Source: Silene noctiflora
Taxonomy: Eukaryota; Streptophyta; Magnoliopsida; Caryophyllales; Caryophyllaceae
Length of the DNA stretch: 64,000 nt
Reading direction: 5' to 3'
Assembly (NCBI GenBank): GCA_009801015.1
Contig: VHZZ01004842.1
Span: forward strand, 4,501-68,500
Shown: positions 23,301 through 35,200 of the stretch, one piece after another
Numbering within the stretch: position 1 is the first letter of the stretch
How the letters are laid out: every line of letters starts with the position of its first letter
Translations under genes and position numbers: made by a program
Notes under the pieces: generated by a model
What the model saw: only the letters and a program-made list of their open reading frames with translations
The model's database searches: none
What the model was told of the DNA's origin: nothing

Positions 23301-24420
23301 ATAGCAATCGTATCTATCTCGTCCGATATTCCGGAATTTAAAGATAAGATATTATAATTCTCTTTCAAAGAGTGAAAGCGGAGACGGGCACTGAATTGCA
23401 TTCCATCAAAACAGCGTCTTGCCTTAATCTTTGCCCTTCTTTATTTACTAAATTAGCGAACTAATGCAGAATTTGAAGCTTATTTAAGAACTTACATATG
23501 AAAAAAACAAATAAAAAAGAGGCAAATGCCTAAGATGATTCAACCGTGAACGAAAGAATTAGAATTCATGCTTGGGGAGAAGCACGCAAGGCTGGATGCT
23601 TTCTAACAAAAACAGGGAAGTTTAATCGCAAATGGAAAGGTCTGTCCCACTTACTGTTCTAGTGGAGGGCTCCTTTTATCGGGTAATCGGGTGGGAGTCC
23701 TTTCTCAGATCAGTTTGTTCTGAGATAGATTAATCATAGGGCAAGAGTAAAAAACCTCCAACCCGGCCAACTGTCATAAAATGGGCTCTTTTTCTTATTT
23801 CATTCTCCTAAGTCCTGCTCGGGTGGGGACTGTCTTTGAGTAGGCTTCGATCGTAAGCCAATTTGCTCCGTACACTACGCTTGTTAACATCCTACACCGT
23901 TTCCTCTCCCCTATTTTCTAATATAAGCGGGATCTTTCAGCCTTATTTAATTTAAAGAGAAAGACGCTTCCACGAGTAGAGTATCAAATTCATATAAGAA
24001 ATGAGCCTGAGCGATGACATACAATTAAGGGGTTTGCTGAAGGATACACTAATACAAGACCATTCTTTAAACCCGGTTCATTTTTATATGTTAGTTAAAA
24101 TAAAAAGGCTCTTTTTACAAAGACAAAGTAAGATTTTAATGTTCATTCGTTTCCACGATCAGCTAAAGCTGCTTTAAATTCATTTTGTTACTCTGGACCA
24201 GTTGCCCATTCTTCTTTACCCATTTATAGAGCTACCGCGCACATTCAAACAGCAAGGATAAAGGGTTAGGCAGCAACAATACTTTATCTTTGTTAGTGAC
24301 TCTCTACTTTTATTATATTATGGTATTATGGGTGCGTGCCCTTTATTCACCCTCGGCTGGATCAGCTTCTTTATCTTCGCTTTCTCATCGATCGGAACTT
24401 TCAAACAAATAACTCTCTTC

Positions 24421-24541
24421 TTCTCTACTCCGCAGGTTTAGGATCTTAAACCTACTATCTATGTTAAGGATCAAGGATTTAGGGAGTCCTAATAATCCAA
24501 TGTGGGTAGCTTCCTGTAGAAGGACGTAGCTTTCCAGGTCC
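24421..24541 (+). repeat. Diverged ~120-bp repeat, copy A (partner at 54622)
   Basis: Alignable along its length with 54622-54742 in the same orientation, with many substitutions and small gaps. Shared blocks include CCGCARGTTT, GGATC followed by AAACC, ATGTTAAGGRTCAA, and an exact 16-base end GTAGCTTTCCAGGTCC. It is an old duplication; its origin is unknown. Confidence 0.8.
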
Positions 24542-24982
24542 CACGCCCGGGGAAGACGAGGTGGGTAAAATAATATGGGACAGCGTATACTTCTTATTGT
24601 TACTCGAACTAACTAATGAAAATAATGCTATAAGGGGGGTAGCGCTAACGTCAGTTATAAGCATCGGAAACAACACCTTATATTAGTCGACTACTTTTCG
24701 TCTAGTTTAGGGGGAATGGAACGTATAATAGAAGTCTTCTCATGAGAAACCTAAAGGGGTAGATTGGGTTTTAGGCAAGAACTTTACATATTTAAAGAAA
24801 ATAGGTTCGATCTTTTTCCATTTGCTTGTGATTGTAAATCGTCCTTGAATGGGAAGGCATTCACATAAAGCTTCCCCATTTTATTATAATCTCGGTAACT
24901 AAACTACCTTCAGAATTAGACTTAGATTGAAATAGCTGAGAAAATGATAATGCTTTTATTTTAGTTCTTAATTAAGGAGCAA

Positions 24983-25033
24983 CACACCTCTCTGATGTGT
25001 GAGCGAGAGGAAGACATCTTCCAAAGAGGTGTG
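24983..25033. repeat. Two-level inverted repeat (hairpin)
   Basis: CACACCTCT at 24983-24991 pairs with AGAGGTGTG at 25025-25033. Inside it GATGT (24994-24998) pairs with ACATC (25014-25018). The nested stems could form a stable RNA hairpin or a cruciform. No gene lies immediately upstream, so a transcript-end role cannot be assigned. Confidence 0.7.
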
Positions 25034-25811
25034 ATCTATAAAGGCTCTTTCTATCTCGCATATTAATAGAAAGGCAGGGAAAGAACGTAGTCAGGCTCAT
25101 GCTCTGAAGGATCCCTCTTTTTCTTCATGGACTACTTGAGGAATGCTCTCCTTCTTCAAACCTTCCTCTAAGACTACGGCGGAGTATCTTGATCGGGACG
25201 TAACTAGGCAAAACAATTCCTCCTTTATAATAGGGAATTATACTTAAAGGAGGAAGGCGCGGGTTCGGGATGCCAGTCGACTCTTTTTTTCCGACAAGAG
25301 AGAATCTTTCTTAGCAACCCAACGGGCTATCAAGAAAAAAGAAAGAAAGTCAATCGAACTGCTCGAACGAAAAATCTCCGCCCTATTCTAAGAAGAACAG
25401 GCGTATAAAAATATGTAACAACCAAAAGCATGGATCACAGCTTTATTTCAAATTCTAAGAAGAGCCTTTACTTAAGCAATGCTTTCTTCTTTTTTTTATG
25501 TTTTAACGTGCTCGTACGAACTTTGTCTCTATTTAGCTTCAGAAATGAATTTTATGAGTCACTCGTGGAAAACATCTCACAGCAGCACGACTATGACTTC
25601 ACTTCGTTCTTAGTTTTCCTTTTTGCATTCTCGAGAAGGACGCCCAAGCAAAGCGCAAGTTCTGATAAAATTTCTCCTTAATATAAGGATTACTGGATCT
25701 AGCATCCGCTTATTCAACTACTTATACATCAACGTACCCAGCGGATAATGAAAAGACAGATCTCCTATATTATATATAGTAATGTGACTCAATCTACCTA
25801 CCTGACCCAGT

Positions 25812-26078
25812 ATGCATAGACTGCTGCTGATAGGACTTCATTATCTACTCGAGACGGAGACCCATATACCAATGCTGGCAGCTAAAGCTGATTCAAATAT
25901 TATATCAAAGGAAAACGAGCATAGCATTATGGACGGAAAAAACCATACCTTGCTTTTAGTTAACAGGTTGATGCAAAATTCGCATTTGAAAAGTGCTCTT
26001 ACGGAGGGAAAAAAAGATCACAAGCCAGCTTTAATGGGTAGGTTTATGCAACATGCTTCTTTGAATTTCAAAATTTAG
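25812..26078 (+). CDS. Hypothetical 88-aa ORF with an in-frame 25-residue duplication
   Basis: The ATG frame encodes 88 residues. The C-terminal half contains two related blocks, one with GKNHTLLLVNRLMQNSHL and the next with GKKDHKPALMGRFMQHASL, whose RLMQ and RFMQ positions are 75 bases (25 codons) apart. The repeat is visible at DNA level as well (GATGCAAAATTC versus TATGCAACATGC). A duplication that keeps the frame after this much divergence is mild evidence for past translation. No family is recognised. Confidence 0.35.
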   Translation: MHRLLLIGLHYLLETETHIPMLAAKADSNIISKENEHSIMDGKNHTLLLVNRLMQNSHLKSALTEGKKDHKPALMGRFMQHASLNFKI

Positions 26079-27384
26079 ATTGAGATTTTGAGCAGAAAGG
26101 CTACTTATAGGGTTGGGCAGCAGAGTGCATATCAAGAGCTGGGTATGCTAATATGCTCACTATCGTCTTTAAACGCAGGGCTTACTTAATAAGAGGAATG
26201 CAGCTTCATCCGCTCATAGTCATAGTAAAGGGTTGATCATGTAAACTCCTCCTTTCTTTCGCTCCGTTGTATCGGGTCCACCCAAAGGGACTTTACCAAA
26301 AGTCAAGTCATGTAATGGAGGAGGTCTTCCAAAACCTCGATCAAATCAAACGGAAGGAGCAGGAACCTACGAGAAGAAATGCCCGTGCATGTCGTGATGC
26401 AATTCCGATCAGAGGGCAATAAACTAGGTAAATCAGAAAGTGTGCGCATGGCTTTTCAGCCTTAAAGGATGGCCTTTTTCCCTTGTTCAACTAAATTCCA
26501 GACCAATCAAAGAAGTAAGGCGCGCAATAATTGGTTAAGGCCGGCCTGAACCTTTTTTTTTTACAGGAAAGCTAGTAAACGAGGATCTTTCTTGGAAAAA
26601 AATGAGGGGCGATACCGACCAATATAGATTACCGCACTCTTTCGGAAAAAAGAGTATTCCTCAATCGGCGTTATATTCACACTTTTTGTTTAAAAAACAT
26701 AACACCCTTTAAAACAAAGGCACCTATCTAGTTGGGGCATTCTTTCACCCAGCTACTGAGATTAATTCTCCGTGAAAAGGACTCGCCTCATGTCTTCAAT
26801 CAAGGAGATCTTTTGTCAAAGCTAGCCCGTGTAAGAGCCTGTGGAATTGGTTTCGCCCCTGAGCTTAGCGTAGTTACAAGCATCTCTTCTTTGTCAACTG
26901 AGCACTATTCCGATTCTGCAGCCCTCTCACGAAAGAGGCTTGAGTCTTAGAAATGAAGTACCTGGGCTTTGCCTTTCTATTGACCTCGAGGTCAAAGACG
27001 AGAAAAAAGTCATCTTATCGTATCCTCTAATTAATAAGGCTCGGTAAAGAAGATTAGAAAGGACACTCCCTACTCCGGCTTTTATCTTAGTCCCCATCCT
27101 TAAAGGTAAATGATAAAGCGGATGGCATCTTATTTAAGTGCAGGTAAGGGGTAAGCAACGAGCGAGAGATATGAAAAAAAGCGTTGCTCTCTTAAGTTTA
27201 AGCGAGGTATGGATCCAGTCGAGATTGATGAGCCAGCTATCATGGCTTAGGTCAAGGAATTGATATCAGATTTACTAAATCGCTTTTTCTCATTCATACT
27301 AAGATTGTTTGGGAGCAATGGTTCACGCCCTCTTCTTCTATGGAAGAGTGGGAGCAAATGAGGTTTCTAAAGTGAGCCAAGTAA
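26079..27384. other. Intergenic DNA
   Basis: Contains copy B of a 25-bp repeat (26755-26779) and a 72-codon frame (26732-26950) without motif. Nothing else is recognised. Confidence 0.5.
26755..26779 (+). repeat. 25-bp dispersed repeat, copy B
   Basis: Matches 7873-7897 at 24 of 25 positions in the same orientation; the flanking sequences are unrelated. Confidence 0.7.
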
Positions 27385-27649
27385 GTTAATTCTCAGATTA
27401 TAACACAAGACAAAGATAAGGATTCGATAGAAGCTTCAACAGAAGAAGCAGACGCTAACCTAGATGAGGTTCCAATTGAGGCCAATTGAAGATAGAAGTA
27501 TAGAACAAAGGAGAGCATATCCGACGGGTGTCGCCCCAGATGAAGGAGCTGTTCCTGATTCTAGAGAAGATAAAGTAATATCAGCCGACTCTGATCATAG
27601 GGGAGAGCAGTTTAACTTACTATTTCCTATCTCTCCATTTTCACCCTAA
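27385..27649 (+). other. Two overlapping acidic open frames
   Basis: One ATG-less frame runs 27385-27489 and encodes a very acidic peptide with QDKDKDSIEASTEEADANLD. A second, in the next register, runs from an ATG at 27464 to 27649 and is also acidic and polar (VAPDEGAVPDSREDK) before a short hydrophobic end. Where they overlap, CCAATTGAGG is followed directly by CCAATTGAAG, a small tandem duplication that gives PIE in both frames. The shared character of the two frames suggests one decayed coding stretch. No family is recognised. Confidence 0.35.
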
Positions 27650-30600
27650 TATAATTAGGATAACAAGAGAGTAGGAGAGGGTGGCATTTGCCGAAGACTA
27701 GTAGCACCTCTTATAATTATTACCTTTATCGAGGTAAGAGCAATCTAGCTGCCATGTCCGATATCGATCGAGATGAAAATTTAGGGTCATATGTATAGAT
27801 AGTTTTAGGGAAAGATTGACCCGCTAGCTAACGTTAGGCTATAGCCCCCTGGAAGAGTCTTTTCCTTGGAACCTATAATACAGGGGAAAAGGGCAGTCGT
27901 ACCATAGCCTTATATATATTTCCACGGATAAGTTGCTGCTTATACAGCGGAGGAGAGGAAAGGTATCTATCCAAACAAAAGGCAACCAATGCTTTTCCAT
28001 CTCATATTCGTGGAGAAAAAAAACGAAGCCAACCCCTACTAGGAAGGAAAGGGGATGACCCAGTTGATCGTCCAGAAAGGGAGTTAGACCTTGATATCAA
28101 AGGAGGAACCACAGCAGAAACATCTTATGATAAGGACAGCAAAGTCCTATCATTGACCATTGCCTTCTTTCCTAAGGTTCTTTTTTGGACTATTGTCCCA
28201 AATTAAAATTTCCAAGAGGAATAAACAGTAAAACGAAGTCGATCCGACAATCGATCATTGATGGTCTTACTTTAACAGTAGTTGATTACTCAACCTGTAA
28301 CAAAAAAAGAGAGTAATATAAAGCATTCGCTAAGGTAGAACAGGCATTACCTCTCTATTGAGGACAGACCCTTCATTCTATGTAAGCAGCCATCAAAGCT
28401 ACTGCTGCAGGTGACCTTACCTATAGCTAGCCCATCCCATCATTTCATGACCCATCCGCCCACTTCGGATGAATCTACAGCATCCAACGCATCCAAAGAT
28501 GATTACGCTTGCGGAGAAGAGAGTAGAAGGCCTATTCACTTTAAAAGAGAAGGAAAACGGAATTTTGTTTGGTGTAAGAGTTTTCTTTCAGATTCAGAGA
28601 AAGCGTAGTAAAGGTCGATCGGAAAGATCGAAGTACCAGTGGTTTGGTCCTAAATCTCCCCTTCTTTCCTCTGCACTATCGCTAACAACCAATTCGTTCC
28701 AAGTATTTTACTCGCTTTTTTATCTTCGCTCCTTGTTTTCGTGATAACTACTCTCAGTAAAATGGCTTCTTCAAAACGGCTAATTGGAAGGAGTTTATCC
28801 TTCGCCCCCGGGCTTCTTATTCCAGGGCGCCCGGGAAAGACTTTCAAGTGAGTCGTCGCGCTTTTTTTATTTTAGAATAAAATGTGACCCTCGCTCTTCG
28901 ATTCCGAACCTTTTTTTTGCTTTCGAGACTTCGCCGAGATAAATTCTTAATTGGAAACCTCGTCTCCACTTAGTTAAGCTATCTTCTAAAACTCATTACA
29001 GAGGTCTCGAGATGCCATATAAATGAAATCGTTTGACACAAAGCGCTTGATGGCATAGCTTCGAGTCAACCCAAGCAAGTAAGTTTCGTTGGTAAGAGCT
29101 TTCAATGAAGTTGAAATCACACCTCGCTGGAGTAAGGCGCATCTCTATAAGAGGGAATCCCCCGCTAAAAGCAAATAATTTATATGAGATCCATATGAGA
29201 AAGACTTCATATATTTAAATAGGGCCCGTTGTTCATTCGTCGAGAAGAGTTCACTCGATAGCGTAAGTCCGTAGGAAAGGCTATCCTTACCAGTATTCTA
29301 TTAGGGGTATGTGTTACCTATATGGTTAAGACAACCCGCTTGTTATGCCCGCGGTTGCGCTGTAACGAATTTTCTTCCCCTTATATCAACAGCGGCTAGC
29401 TCATTGCCCCGGGCGGCGTGTGCTTCGTCCAATCCAAGCACCCTGTTAAGGAGATGGTACTTCACTTGCTCGATAATATTGAATAATATTCTATATGTAA
29501 ATAGCCTCACCTCACTTGATCCACGGTTTTTCCGATGATCCACAGTCAGCTATTTATCATTGCATTGACGCTCCTGGTCTATCTCCGAACACGCTCGGTG
29601 CCTCGGTGCCGGATCATTTAAAGAGATAAGCCAGCTCCTTTGATCCATGCATTACCCAAGAATAAAAATTTCATAATTAAAACACAAAGACATTCACATC
29701 AATAAGGAATGCGTTCGTCGATTATGAAAGACTTGCATAAGAATTAGAACGGGAGGGATGGGAGCGGGCGGAGGAACAAGCAAAAGCAAAGTATGCCGTT
29801 TCGCGGAGAATCCCCGCGGCCAGTGGTAAATGGTAGCTCCAAAGCGCGTAGGTCGACTGGTTTTGAACAAATTTGCTCGAATTATGAGAAATTTAATGCA
29901 TGTGGTCATATGGCCGAAAACAGGGGAGAGTTTACGCCTATTAGCAAGGTTCATACGAGCCGTCCCCTTTTCACTGTCGCTCGAGCCGACTTCCATCTCT
30001 TCAAAGACGGATAGGCTTGCGTGAGCTCTTATTGAACAATATTACATGTTGTTTTGAGTAAGCTGCGCTTGGATTAAATCTCCCACGGATGATTGAAGCG
30101 AGTGAATTTTCCTTCATTTATAGGTTTATGGGCAGGTGGAATGTACTTATTTCAAAGGATGAATACCGGGTTCCGATGCATAGGATCATGTCCTTTCTTT
30201 TTTTTTTTAGGGAGGGGTCACCCTACTGCGCAATCAAGTAAGCTTCTATCCTCGATCGGGTACGCTCCAAGGGACCGATCTCGGTAAACGATTAATTCTG
30301 CTTTTAACGGAAGCAAGCCTACTTTCTTGAGTATTTTAAGGGGTAGAATTTATCAAGTCTTTAACCCCCACCCCCTCACTCTTTATCTAAGGGCTCCTCT
30401 ATTGCTTTCGAGCCAAACCAGCTGCTCTCTTTTACTAATGAAAAGCAAAAAAGTCCATTTCACACACCCAAAGCTCCAGAGCTTACTCCCGAACAGGCGA
30501 TTTCCTTATTCTATTATCATTTAGAAACAGCTTCTGCTCTAAGATCTAAGTAGTAACTTTTTTCCAAATTCAACAGAGATGCCAACCAACCATTTGATTG

Positions 30601-32103
30601 AATTGCCGGATAGATCTCTTTTTCTTTCTTACTCTGCTGTCTTAGTAGGGACCTTCAACCTTGGGGGTCGAATTTGCCCCCCTTCTTTTCCCATTAGATC
30701 TTCACCCGAATCTTGCGCATTGGGCGTTTACGTAAAACAAAAACAGGGTAAACCTCCTCGAGAGTCATACTACTAACAGCTAAGGACAGATAAACGCTTC
30801 TTTTACCGGAGAAGGTCAAATCAACTGTCCGGACAAGAGACCCATGCTTTAGATCAGAATTCGAGGGTAGCAAGAAGAGGTCTAGACTCTACGGCGGGTC
30901 TACCTTACCAATCTAAGAATTAGGGGCGGGAGATAGCTTTATTTATTATATTAATAGGGTAAGGCAGTCACAACAACGTCCGCAACCTATCATAAAAACC
31001 GTGATTCCTCTTCTTTTATCCCCGCGCTCTTTGCTTGCAAAGGAAAGGCAAAATCTACTCATTCCATCATTTCATTCCAACACAAAGTTAGCATGCATAT
31101 TTGAGCATATTACACGTTATCATTGGTCCGGAGAGTTTTCAGGAGCTGCCAGCTCTTCTCCCTTGGTCTTTGCTTCTTACTAAGATCTAATTAAGTGCTT
31201 GAATTGCGTTAATCGCTTGTCGTGACGAGAATCTCTTTTCTTGGTCCCACTCCTTTATTCTTTTTCTTAACGAAAGAGGAAAAAGCTTGGAAAAAATAAG
31301 GCTAAGAATGACCCTACCGTTCTAAGTAAGGCTCGCAAAGCAATTGTTCGGGGCGCAACAGAGGACACTAGCGCGGTAGCAGGTTCTGGAAGATCTCAGT
31401 TCATATACCTCTGTTCTATAGGAAAAAGTCTTATTAATTTTAAACAGTGGAAGAAATATTTACTATCGGAAAGAGAAGTTAAGAACGGGGATTTGTCCAT
31501 TAGAATAAAGAAAGTAAGACTTTCCCGTCACATAGAAGTCAAAGAGATGAGGACAACGGATAATGCTCATAAGAATAAGTCGATGAAGGGATTCCCCATC
31601 GTGTAAACAGGAGAGAAAGAAAAAAGTGGGTACTCGCTCAAAGATGTGAGTAGTAAAGCTCAGCATGCCAGACTGATTGCCTTTGGCCGACGAACCTCTT
31701 TCCGTAACTTAATATAAGAAGAATCTATAAGTAAGCTTCTTTTCCTCTGCTCTTTCCCCTCTCCTACGTGTGTAAGGAAGTCAAACTGCAAGGCTGAACC
31801 TACCTTCTTCTTCCCCTTTTTTTTTTCTCGCACAAAGAGCTGTTGGGTAGAGAGCCGTAGCGAGGGCCTATCTTTATGCCACGATAGCGAGAGGAAGAAA
31901 CTAACTTGCTTGCCGCCTTGATATTCTTTATTATTTCACATATGTAGTACGCCCCTTCTTGATAAAACCACGTTTAAGATTTCCATAATGGTATGACCCT
32001 CGAATGGTATGACCCTCGAAGAGGGCTATTATCCCTCTTTTCTGTAAAAAAAAAATGACCAAAATGCATGTTTCATTCGCCAAGCTTGCATGCTAAGACG
32101 TGA
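27650..32103. other. Intergenic DNA with short unassigned frames and a 16-bp tandem repeat
   Basis: Several short frames exist (28411-28608, 28469-28744, 29343-29543 minus, 29793-30014, 29830-30024, 30093-30287). The minus-strand one at 29343-29543 includes QVKYHLLNRVLGLDEAHAAR and looks moderately protein-like but has no identified family. A perfect 16-bp tandem duplication lies at 31987-32018. Confidence 0.5.
31987..32018 (+). repeat. 16-bp perfect tandem duplication
   Basis: AATGGTATGACCCTCG occurs twice head to tail, followed by AAG. It is a small recent-looking duplication, since the copies are identical. Confidence 0.95.
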
Positions 32104-32253
32104 CGCGAAACCCTCGGTTCAACCAAGCACAGTCCGCCACAAAGTTTGAGACCACCAACTGCTTCTTACGATTCGGAATCTGGTGCTTCCTCGTCTTCGT
32201 CTGATTGTTCATCTGAATCTGTATCATATGAAGTTCTTCCCATTCCGCTATAA
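32104..32253 (+). other. ATG-less Ser-rich acidic open frame (49 codons)
   Basis: The frame opens after TGA at 32101-32103 and ends in TAA at 32251-32253. The second half is strikingly low in complexity: YDSESGASSSSSDCSSESVS. Such Ser/Asp/Glu tracts are typical of disordered linkers. No ATG and no family are seen. It is similar in character to the frames at 42.0, 43.5 and 63.6 kb. Confidence 0.35.
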
Positions 32254-35200
32254 CTATAATAGAAACCATACATTCCTATCCTAGCGCCTAGCATTAGAGG
32301 TTACTAATAGGTGGACAGTTATGAGATTCCATTTCTTTCTTCAAGTTAAGTTCTACTATTCTCTTTTATATATTCTTAATGGAATAAAGATCGAGCCTTG
32401 CTCGAGGTGCTTTTTCTCTTTCTCTGCCCGGATCTCTAGCACGGAAGTTTCTTACCTTTCCATAGGTAGGCCCGAAGCGGGTGGCTTGCTTTTCTTCTTT
32501 CGAAGGAAATGAAAAGACTTTGTCTTCGTAAGCAAATGCTTCTTGTGTAAACGGTTCTATTTCAGCCTTGGTCAATTCTAATCTAAATTTCTTTGTATGT
32601 TATGGAGCTAGGTGGTATAGCCGGTATGCCTTCTACATCCCATCCGTCAATTGCAGCGAATTCCTCTTCCCGTATTTCGCCTCCCGGGAACGAAAAAAGA
32701 TGTAAAAAACTGGTTTCATAATTCAAGACAAGCATCAAGGAAGAAAGGTCTAATGATGATACCTATGTTGTAAACAACCATCTCGTGCTTCTCCACCGGA
32801 GTAAAATAAGAAAACCTACTCTTCACATATAGTAAAAATATAGTAAGAGAAGGAGTGAACCCCTGATCTGATAGGGCACACCGAAACGTGTAACCTGTAT
32901 TTGCGTCCACCTTATGAGATGAGCATGAATTCTGTCCATTATAGAGCTTTATTTCACTCCATCTTTCTTTGGAAGAAACTTTTTCTTTGGCTCCAAATTA
33001 CGTTTCGGACTTTCCTTGATTTCTAGTTTCGTTTCAATCTCCGAGGTTAGTTTCGATCGAATGAGACCTTTTTTTGTCTTTGAAAGCAGGTTGCTGGAAA
33101 ATACAGACTAATTCCCCCTCTCCGAGGCGTCCTCTTGAGCTAGATTGCTCCTTTTTCCTTACTATGCGCAAGATCCACTCACGAAGGCGGAAGGCACTCT
33201 CTGGGTCTTCCTCTTTTCCTAACACCAAATGAACCCCACTTGACCAAAGATTGAAACAATAAGATGGATTTTAATTTGCCTTTATGAAGAAGAATCATTA
33301 AATTAAATCTCTTTATCACGTGAAATTCAAGTTCGACCCATCTTTTCTTCTTTTGGTAACGGCTTTGATTCCTCCCCTCTATCTAAATGCTTTCGACGGG
33401 CACGTCAGCTACTTTCCTTTTGACTACACTCTTGTGGGCTTAGACCGAGACTAATTCCGGCATGTCGAATTGCTCTTCGTTCACTAGCTGGCATGTGTAA
33501 TAGAGAGAGTCGGCCATAGCGTTGAACTTAGTCCTGTCAACTCGTATCACAGGTTCAGAAAAAAGAGGCGCAGTTGCTTTCCAAATTATTAATGGACCAC
33601 TACTCCGTGGCGTGAAAGATGTTCGGTCTTCATTAGTTATAGGTCAGATTTTTCTGCCTCGTTCGGAGGTAGCAGTTGGAAACTCTTCCTAATTAAGGGG
33701 AAGACAGCCTGAAAAGAGACCAGCACCGCTTGACCTACAGGTTTCCTTTAAGATTTAAGAAGAATTTTTTTTCAATCGAAGAATAGGCCTCCCACCAATA
33801 AGCTATTAGGTAGGGCTTGATCAGGGCTTTCGTAAAATAGGAGAATTCCTCTTAAAAATTCATAGACTGATTAAGAAAGATCGGGCGGCTGGAATCCCGC
33901 ACTCGCGACGGGTCGGATAGAAGAAGACTGGCACGGTACGAGCAGTTCCCAGGGATTGACAGAATGCGGGAATGCGGTGAGAAGATAGAATGTCTTTTTT
34001 AAAGCAGGAAGAATCACAAGGGATGCTTCTCACGTCTTCTTTTTAATGGTTGGGGATAGCTTCCTTACGTAGCATCGATCCGCCCATACGTGGGCTCCTG
34101 CTTTCGTGTATTGTATAAGGGAGTACTTTCAAGAGATGAGGTCTCCCGGGGCTTTATAAGGCTCAGTAGAATTGTACGCTTCTATGTAAATCTCGGAAAT
34201 GAAGCAACGGGGTTATGAATGGGTTTCTCTGGTACCCTTTGAAATCCTTATAGTTCCCTTTCCTATATGAACAGGGCTTGTAACGATACTTTTTTTTATT
34301 TCCTTATGATTCTAGTGGAACGAGACCTGGAAGTTGGATTGCTGCTAGAGTACCCGTGGGAATTTCTGCTTTTACTTGCGCTCATTAAGAATCCGGGTCT
34401 TCCGGGAAATTTTTACTAAAATAGTGGAAGTTCGCCATTGATTTGTGGTCCCGAGATACTCTTGTATGGATTTGAACTGGTTACCTAATATACCTTGTAA
34501 AGAGAAGATGAATTTATTCTCCTTTCTAATCTAATTTCACAATTACTTATCTAAGCTAGGATTGACAAGAAGGATGAGTTCGGTTCAATAGGTTAGGCAA
34601 AGGGGGAGTTCCCGAGCGCACACTGTCTTCGTCAACTCGCTTCTAAGTAACGGGTCGCCAATGTCTTTAGGAAATATAATAAAATAGTATGATTCCAGGA
34701 AAATCTTGCCCATTTTATTGATCTCGGCGTTGACTCAGGATTCTCCTTCTTTACTTGGTCGCATAAAGGTATCGGCTCTATCTCATCTATAATAGAGAGG
34801 ATTTTAAAAGTCTTGGGAATTAACCTGGCTTTAGAAGTCTTAAGATTAAGGTTTATTTACCCCGCAACTCGCTCCATCAACAATAGGTAACCGAAATAGC
34901 CAACTTGCTCGATACATACCTTCCGATCGCTCCATTGCATCCATCACATCAGGAAGATCCTTAAACTAGAGTTCCCACTTGGTAACAGGATCGATACCTT
35001 TTCTTGGCTGCTCCATCACTGCATTCTCCAGTTGCTGATGAATCCCTTCTTATTATAGAAACCCCTGTTTGAAGACTTTTTCCGGTTGATCCGAGGGATT
35101 GACTTTCGATCTTGGTTGGGTTGGCTTTTTTCCCGATTGGCTAAACTGACCCCTGTCTTAATATCTCATATAAGATGAATCAGGTTCAATCCTATCCTTC

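Larger units (their letters stand above)
22587..25811. other. Intergenic DNA with palindrome, hairpin and a diverged repeat
   Basis: I see no convincing gene. The interval holds a perfect 26-bp palindrome (23275-23300), a two-level hairpin (24983-25033) and one copy of a roughly 120-bp diverged repeat (24421-24541), each listed separately. A frame at 25430-25681 (83 codons, ATG) is Phe/Ser-rich without motif. Confidence 0.5.

Noticed and set aside
29793-30014. Segment with Cys, Gly-His and Asn/Glu recalling a zinc knuckle
   Set aside because: The Cys/His spacing does not fit a CCHC knuckle and a second frame is equally open.
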